Made by a program: the position numbers and the translations under genes
The notes under the pieces: model-generated
What the model saw: the letters and a program-made list of their open reading frames with translations, nothing else
Databases searched by the model: none
Told to the model about the DNA's origin: nothing
In this document: positions 58,994-64,000 of the stretch, piece after piece
Layout: each line of letters starts with the position of its first letter
Position numbering within the stretch: the stretch's first letter is position 1
DNA from: Pseudomonas serbica
Lineage (GTDB): Bacteria; Pseudomonadota; Gammaproteobacteria; Pseudomonadales; Pseudomonadaceae
Length of the DNA: 64,000 nt
Direction: 5' to 3'
NCBI RefSeq assembly: GCF_028823535.1
Contig: NZ_JAQIYM010000090.1
Span: 558,001-622,000, forward strand

Positions 58994-60157
58994 TCATGCT
59001 TTCAGGTCTGCCTTCAAACTTGAGTAGTTCAATTCAATCATCTTCAGCGTGTCTTTACTGATAAGGCCGTCTTTGAACTTCTCCAATGCCGAAGCGACCA
59101 TTGGCTTGCCGTGTGCATCCAGCAATCTAAAGGCCTCGCTGGGCAAATCGTTGGCGGAAAGCAGTCGGTCTTTATCGGCTTGGTCAAGTTTCAGAATTTC
59201 ACGAAGAGCCGTGCGTTTGCCATCAACCGTCGGCACCAGCCGCTGAGCCATCACCAACGCCATCGGCTGTAAAACGTCGAGCTTGGCCTGGTTCTGCATG
59301 TTCCCAGGGTAGGTGTACACCAACCGCTGAAACGTCGAAGCCACATCGTTGGAGTGCACCGTTGAAAACACGACGTGGCCCGTCATTGCAGCCGTAAGCG
59401 CAGCCTGAACAGTCTCAAAGTCACGCGCCTCACCGACCAGAATCAGCTTTGGCGCCATCCGCAGAGAGTTCTTTACCCCGTGATAGAAACTCTTCAGGTT
59501 CAGACCTACCTGCAGCTGCGAGATGATGGACGACTGGGTGTCGATCTCGTCGTAGGTGAACTCGATAGGGTCTTCGATGGTGACCATCACGATGTTCTTA
59601 CCAGGGCCCTCAACGCGCTCACGCAGGATCGAGGCCAACGCGGTGGACTTACCATGGCCGGTACCACCCACCATCAACACCAGGCCCTGTACGAGCTTAC
59701 TGGTCACGTCGATGACATCTTTCTCGATCCCGTAAGCTTCCCAGTGCGGAGGCGCTGAGGGGATCGTCCGCATGGTCACGGTCAGGCTGTTACGGCTCGA
59801 CCGCAAGCACCCGACGGCGTTTACCCTGAAACGATAACGGGGAATTACCAATCCCTCGGAGTCAGTCGGATCACCGAAAAACTCGTACGTCGTGTCGATA
59901 GGGGTCTGAGCCCCGAGCAACGACTGGGCGCTGGTGTTGTAGATAATCCCCAGCAGGTTCATCACCTCTGAGTCACTCAGGCGACGGCGGGTTAGCCGGT
60001 GAATTTGGCTATAGCGCGTCACGCAGACCTCACCGCTGCCCAGTAGGAACATGTCGGATGCACTGATCGCGACCATCTGCTTGAGCAATGCGTCGAGTGT
60101 CTGCGCGTTGTCCGCTCGCGCCGGAATAGGAATGGTAAAATCCTGTACGTCTGTCAC
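58994..60157 (-). CDS. dotB: DotB/TraJ secretion ATPase
   Basis: A GspE-superfamily hexameric ATPase for the type IVB channel. The GTG at 60157 is chosen because AATAATAGG lies 6 bases upstream; the longer frame from a TTG at 60187 would translate the leader itself. Walker A is VGGTGHGKST, followed by VTIEDPIEF, LILVGEARD and FSTVHSND. The short YRFRVN region before it is typical. At 387 residues it is close to DotB/TraJ. In Legionella it powers substrate export; here it should do so for DNA transfer. Confidence 0.92.
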   Translation of the reverse strand: MTDVQDFTIPIPARADNAQTLDALLKQMVAISASDMFLLGSGEVCVTRYSQIHRLTRRRLSDSEVMNLLGIIYNTSAQSLLGAQTPIDTTYEFFGDPTDSEGLVIPRYRFRVNAVGCLRSSRNSLTVTMRTIPSAPPHWEAYGIEKDVIDVTSKLVQGLVLMVGGTGHGKSTALASILRERVEGPGKNIVMVTIEDPIEFTYDEIDTQSSIISQLQVGLNLKSFYHGVKNSLRMAPKLILVGEARDFETVQAALTAAMTGHVVFSTVHSNDVASTFQRLVYTYPGNMQNQAKLDVLQPMALVMAQRLVPTVDGKRTALREILKLDQADKDRLLSANDLPSEAFRLLDAHGKPMVASALEKFKDGLISKDTLKMIELNYSSLKADLKA

Positions 60158-60207
60158 GGTTGGCCTATTATTTTTATTGTGAGCCAAGCTTTCAGTGCTT
60201 TTGGCAA

Positions 60208-61101
60208 TTATTGCCCATTGTTTATTGCACGCACCTCATCTGGGGTGCGATAGCCGGCGCGAGGGTCAAGATCCAATGGGATCCAGTCCTTGTCGTTGCC
60301 GTTGAATGCCGCAGGTGCCGTAATTGCGAACGTGCGCTGGTTCAGGTGCAGGTTGCTGCCCTGATTGACCTTGTTGCGGTACTGCGAAGCCACGTACGAC
60401 GGAGTCAGCTGTTTGTTTTTCACCAGACGCAGGTACTTGACCATGCCGATGAAGTCGGTGCCCAGGTTACGCGTACGCGCCACCATTTCGGCGTTGGCCT
60501 GGAGAATCCCGGCTTCCCAACCTTCAGAGGCCCAATCAGACCACTGCTGTTGCTCCGCAGGCGTTTTTGGGAGCAAAGCCCCAACCGGTTTGGAGACGTC
60601 CACCGGCAGGTCAATCATCAGGTATTCACGCCAGTCGGGCGGGTTGGTAACCAGGCGCTCACGCTTGACGATCTGGTAGTATTTGCCTGACACCAGGATG
60701 CGATTGTTGTCATCCGAGTGGGAAGTAACGTCATCAGCCTCGACAATCACTGCCGGCAGGAAGTACAAGGATTTCTCACCAGGCGTAGCCAGGCGCATCA
60801 GATCCTTGAAGGCCCACATTTGGTCGAGCCACTGTGCTTCAGCCTGAAACTGGCGACGCAGCTGGTTCATGGTCTGGACGTAGGCATGCTGTGCCCCAGA
60901 GGCCATGGCGGCATCCCGCATAGCCTGCAGGCGCTTGTTGGTCACGTCGTCATCACCGCCCATGGCCATGCCAGGGGTGTAGTGCAACGTCTGCAACTCT
61001 TGCAGCGTCAATGCGCCAGACTGAACGCCTGGTACCACTTCAGCAAAGGCCGCCGAGGAGCCGAGCAGCAGCCCCATAGCAAGTGCTAATGGCTTAAGCA
61101 T
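60208..61101 (-). CDS. dotC: DotC/TraI outer-membrane protein
   Basis: The ATG at 61101 has GAGG 6 bases upstream; a GTG 12 bases earlier is less likely. A signal peptide (to AFA, about residue 21) precedes a 276-residue mature domain with the conserved-looking LHYTPGMAMGG, LYFLPAVIVEADD, WREYLMIDL and WASEGWEAGILQAN segments. DotC is a lipoprotein in Legionella, but no lipobox Cys is found here. It is four genes before the pil block in transcription order and coupled to dotD (8-base gap). Confidence 0.88.
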   Translation of the reverse strand: MLKPLALAMGLLLGSSAAFAEVVPGVQSGALTLQELQTLHYTPGMAMGGDDDVTNKRLQAMRDAAMASGAQHAYVQTMNQLRRQFQAEAQWLDQMWAFKDLMRLATPGEKSLYFLPAVIVEADDVTSHSDDNNRILVSGKYYQIVKRERLVTNPPDWREYLMIDLPVDVSKPVGALLPKTPAEQQQWSDWASEGWEAGILQANAEMVARTRNLGTDFIGMVKYLRLVKNKQLTPSYVASQYRNKVNQGSNLHLNQRTFAITAPAAFNGNDKDWIPLDLDPRAGYRTPDEVRAINNGQ

Positions 61102-61109
61102 GGTCGACC

Positions 61110-61622
61110 TCACTTTTTGTACACAACGACCATACGAGGAGGGGTGGTTTGCTCATCAATCTCGATGCGAATCGCGCTCCCCGTTTGCGTACCCAGCTCC
61201 TTGAGCGCCTCATTGAGCGGCAGTTGATTCACGTTAATCGTGACCCACGGCTCGTTGGGTTGACGCTCACCTAAGGTGCGGAACTTGTAGCCGGCAACCT
61301 GCGCCAGCGCCATGGCAGCTTTGGTCGCCGGGCCGGTGTAGGAGAACTGGGAAATCTTCTCGAAACCAATAGGCACATGCACCGACTGGAATTCACGTTG
61401 AGCGATTTGCTCTTTACTCAGGCTTGGGGCAGCCGTGGCATCGGAAATTTTCGCTAGCAGGCGCAGTTCATCACGCGCCTCCACCGCCACAGCACGCATT
61501 TCCGTAATCGGGTCAGCTGGAGGCGTGACCAGAACGTTGGTCGCCCGAAGAGTTTGATTCGATGCACAGCCGGTCAAGGCAAGTGCTGCCGCAATAGATG
61601 ACAGCAGGTAGCGGGATTTCAT
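61110..61622 (-). CDS. dotD: DotD/TraH outer-membrane lipoprotein
   Basis: A lipobox (ALTGC, Cys19) marks this 170-residue outer-membrane lipoprotein. The mature domain has YTGPATKAAMALAQVAGYKF, then WVTINVNQLPLNEALKELG and a final basic VVVYKK, which is the fold of the secretin N0-like DotD domain. In Legionella DotD and DotC hold DotH in the outer membrane. AAGGTGAG precedes the start. Confidence 0.88.
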   Translation of the reverse strand: MKSRYLLSSIAAALALTGCASNQTLRATNVLVTPPADPITEMRAVAVEARDELRLLAKISDATAAPSLSKEQIAQREFQSVHVPIGFEKISQFSYTGPATKAAMALAQVAGYKFRTLGERQPNEPWVTINVNQLPLNEALKELGTQTGSAIRIEIDEQTTPPRMVVVYKK

Positions 61623-61690
61623 TATCTATTCTCACCTTGGAGAGTTTTTAACTCTCTCTCATCATTGCCGCAATATTATGGGAACAAAAA

Positions 61691-64000
61691 CTATCCAGCA
61701 ACCGGCATTTTGGCCGGGTCAATAAGTTTCCCATGTTCTTTGATCAAACGGTCGACCAACACGTCAAACATGTTTTGGTTTTCATCATTTGATTCCAGTG
61801 CCATCGAGTTATCCGCCAACATCTTTTGAATATCAGCTTTTGCCGACCCTTTAGGGTAGGCTGTGGAAAGAATCGCCAGCGCGTTGTTCAACCCGATCTT
61901 ATCGGACATACGTTTACGCAACGAAACGTCCGTCGGGGTGGTTGAATAAGCCCAGATTTCGGTCGGGCCTAGCGTCAACCGCAGCACTTGCTCGATTTTC
62001 GGCGCCGTTTCACTGGTCAATTGACCGATATAAAGCATGCTCGAGCCTTCAGGGCCAGGGCCGGTCAACCAGCGGTTCATGTAACTGATGGCATCCTCGG
62101 ACGGTGCAAACCGTGCTCGAATCTCTTGTAGGGACATTTCAGAAATACCCTTCGAGAGAATGATGATGTTATTCACCAGTTTGACCATGGAAGGGTCAAA
62201 GTCCTCGAGCAATTGCGACAACAGGGACACGTGCACGTCATACTTTCGACCTTCACGAATATCGATTGCCGCTTGCTTACGAACTGCCGGTACAGAACTA
62301 GTACGGTGGAATTCGTCCATGCAAAACTTTTTCGGCACGGCCTCATCGCGCTCGATGATTTTACGGTGATAGTTCTTGTACTCATCAGGGATGTCCGGAA
62401 TCGTGTGAATCGCCTTGCGGTAGTAATCTTTTGAGATCAATTGCCGAGCGTAGAGGTACATCACTCCCGTTTTTTTCTCTGCCTGAGCCGAACCTTCACG
62501 AGCCACGCTCATGAGGTCGATGGCCACAATCCGGGCCTCACCCAGAGAGAACACCGTCGGCATCGACAGGATCGGGTAGTCGGTCACCGCCGAGTTAATC
62601 ATGGTGTTCAGGAAGTCGATCAGACTTTCCTGGCCGTTATCGACCATAGAGGTGCCGTAAATGTCCTTGATCGAGCTGGCACGAGACAACACGCTGGTCG
62701 CATCACTGAGTGTCGGCACCGCGTAACGCTGCGCCAGCGACGCTTCGTTGGACAGGCCCTTGCGGTGCAGCTCGCGTACGACCGCCCACCAGCTGATGTT
62801 CGTGCGCAGCTTGATAGCGTGTTCTTCAATGGCCTGGTCAACCTTGGGATCCATGCCCGGTTCGTAGTAATTCGGATTGTTGTCCTCGGCGAAGTACTTG
62901 TACATCTCGTCGACGAGGGCTGACACCAGCTCAGGCAGACGGGAAGGGGCCTCGCGACCAGCTGGTGTACACAACAGGGTCATGATGTTAACCACAAACT
63001 CCCTGTCTACTGGCAAAGGCTTTTGACAGCCGAGGAGAGTGTCGAAGAAGTTCACCGCATACTTCGGATCCATCTCCAGCTTGAATGACTGCGCCAGGTG
63101 CTTCTGATTGGCCGGCAGGGCATCTCGCACCATGTCCACGAACATCGCCGAGGAGAAGCCGATGTCGACAATCCCAATGCGTGGCAAGATTTCGTTGCCG
63201 GGCTTTGTGATCAACCCCATGTTGGCTGCCGCGAGGTAGAAGGACTTACCAAAACCAGGCGGAGCGAACACGAGTTCCATGTTCGCGTTCTGCAGGTTGG
63301 AGCCGGGCAGATAAGGGAACACCTTTTCGTCGATGGTGCGGTACAGCATCGTGCCGTTTGCCCAAGGCGATACTGGCCGAGTCAACGGGGCCATGCCGAG
63401 CGCTTCGGTGACGGTAAACGGGATAGGTGTCGCGAGATGCTTGGCGGAGAAGCCCGGCAAGGTGTTAAACCATGCCTCAACCGGATCCCCGCGCTCTTCG
63501 ATCACCTGCAGCTGACCCCAGGCTTCAACAGCTGAACGCAGTTTCGAACGGTTTCGGCGCGTTTCTTCCAGCGAGCGACCCCAGGTGGAAAAGGTGAGTT
63601 GCGCGCTGACCAGGGTGTTGTTTTGCGATGCCAGCAGAAGCATTTCAGCCGCGTCACGGATCAACGCGTTTTCACTTGAGGCGAAGGCCACAAAGGAAGC
63701 GAAGGTTTTGCGGCTCGAAATCATTTGCTGGATGCGTTTGTGGCCAGAATCGATCACCAGAGACATCTGGTAGGGGACGTTCCGGTCAATTGATGCAAAT
63801 AAATCGGCGAACGGTTTCGGCTCCTGAGGACGTTGATCCACCATTATCGGCGCAATCACCCAGTCACCGATGTCCACCAAGGTGCTGTCAGCGGCGTGAA
63901 CCTTGGGCTCACGCGTGAAGAGTTGGTGGCTGATCTCCGGCGCCAGCAGATGGGATACGTCGTTGGCCATCGGGACTTCTTCGACCAATCGTGCCGCCAA
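61691..64000 (-). CDS. icmB: IcmB/DotO (TraU) ATPase, truncated by window end
   Basis: A large VirB4-like ATPase of type IVB systems, here missing its N-terminus because the frame is open to the window edge. 769 residues are visible; family members are about 1000. Walker A is APPGFGKSF, and a later acidic KFCMDEFHR segment may be Walker B. The C-terminal TEIWAYSTTPTDVSLRKRMSD is typical. It powers substrate movement at the cytoplasmic side with DotB. The next gene, dotD, starts after a 68-base gap, so they are probably one operon. Confidence 0.92.
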   Translation of the reverse strand: MAARLVEEVPMANDVSHLLAPEISHQLFTREPKVHAADSTLVDIGDWVIAPIMVDQRPQEPKPFADLFASIDRNVPYQMSLVIDSGHKRIQQMISSRKTFASFVAFASSENALIRDAAEMLLLASQNNTLVSAQLTFSTWGRSLEETRRNRSKLRSAVEAWGQLQVIEERGDPVEAWFNTLPGFSAKHLATPIPFTVTEALGMAPLTRPVSPWANGTMLYRTIDEKVFPYLPGSNLQNANMELVFAPPGFGKSFYLAAANMGLITKPGNEILPRIGIVDIGFSSAMFVDMVRDALPANQKHLAQSFKLEMDPKYAVNFFDTLLGCQKPLPVDREFVVNIMTLLCTPAGREAPSRLPELVSALVDEMYKYFAEDNNPNYYEPGMDPKVDQAIEEHAIKLRTNISWWAVVRELHRKGLSNEASLAQRYAVPTLSDATSVLSRASSIKDIYGTSMVDNGQESLIDFLNTMINSAVTDYPILSMPTVFSLGEARIVAIDLMSVAREGSAQAEKKTGVMYLYARQLISKDYYRKAIHTIPDIPDEYKNYHRKIIERDEAVPKKFCMDEFHRTSSVPAVRKQAAIDIREGRKYDVHVSLLSQLLEDFDPSMVKLVNNIIILSKGISEMSLQEIRARFAPSEDAISYMNRWLTGPGPEGSSMLYIGQLTSETAPKIEQVLRLTLGPTEIWAYSTTPTDVSLRKRMSDKIGLNNALAILSTAYPKGSAKADIQKMLADNSMALESNDENQNMFDVLVDRLIKEHGKLIDPAKMPVAG

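Noticed and set aside
60158..60187. Upstream TTG start for dotB
   Set aside because: It would translate the AATAAAAATAATAGG leader; the GTG at 60157 has proper spacing to AGG.
1..64000. tRNA, rRNA, transposase or integrase genes
   Set aside because: I found no convincing cloverleaf, ribosomal RNA segment, DDE or tyrosine-recombinase motif in the window.

Overview
The window looks like the backbone of a large conjugative plasmid from a Pseudomonas-like gammaproteobacterium. This is inferred from gene content, moderately high GC and sigma-70-type promoters; no replication origin, partition locus or taxonomic marker lies in the window. It contains almost no insertion-sequence or antibiotic-resistance cargo. 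The combination of an IncI-type (Dot/Icm-like, type IVB) transfer system with an R64-type thin-pilus cluster and a large set of replication and repair genes recalls the Pseudomonas megaplasmid families (IncP-2/pBT2436-like, pQBR-like). I cannot confirm that assignment without a search.

Bases 1-25 kb carry DNA-metabolism genes. They are a 5'-truncated dnaE, a possible PD-(D/E)XK nuclease, a protein with a sigma-region-4-like helix-turn-helix, dnaG, a recG-like helicase, a coiled-coil protein, a metallophosphatase-fold protein with degenerate motifs, a stand-alone EAL phosphodiesterase, a leftward operon (zinc-finger protein, DUF1064-type nuclease, lytic transglycosylase, topB, macro-like protein), a uvrD/rep-type helicase and ruvB. 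Next comes a three-gene operon (20.9-24.2 kb) with a small coiled-coil protein, a Rad50/SbcC-like ATPase whose two head lobes are in permuted order with a terminal zinc-hook motif, and a degenerate Mre11/SbcD-like phosphoesterase. This operon is the most unusual part of the window.

Bases 25-42.5 kb hold transfer-associated and unknown genes. A leftward five-gene operon contains a 976-residue protein, a secreted protein and a duplicated gene pair. A two-winged-helix histone-like protein and a second type IA topoisomerase follow. A rightward operon then ends in DotA/TraY, preceded by an IcmV/TraX-like protein, a small membrane protein and a secreted protein. Two secreted proteins, one in each operon, are paralogues. 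A membrane protein, thyA and sbcB (exonuclease I) follow up to 45.6 kb.

Bases 46-64 kb, all leftward, form a joint pilus and secretion block. Reading in the direction of transcription it is icmB/dotO (cut by the window end), dotD, dotC, dotB, icmT, then pilL, pilN, pilO, pilP, an orphan ATPase N-terminal domain, pilQ, pilR, two near-identical pilins, and a PilT-like ATPase. The Dot/Icm proteins would build the mating channel, and the pil proteins a type IV pilus for mating-pair contact. The other core channel genes (dotG, dotH, dotI, dotL) are not in the window. Recurrent regulatory-looking sequences, namely a TTGACA-N3-TGTCAA palindrome over promoters and an A/T-rich leader before several start codons, link the DNA-metabolism and transfer regions.
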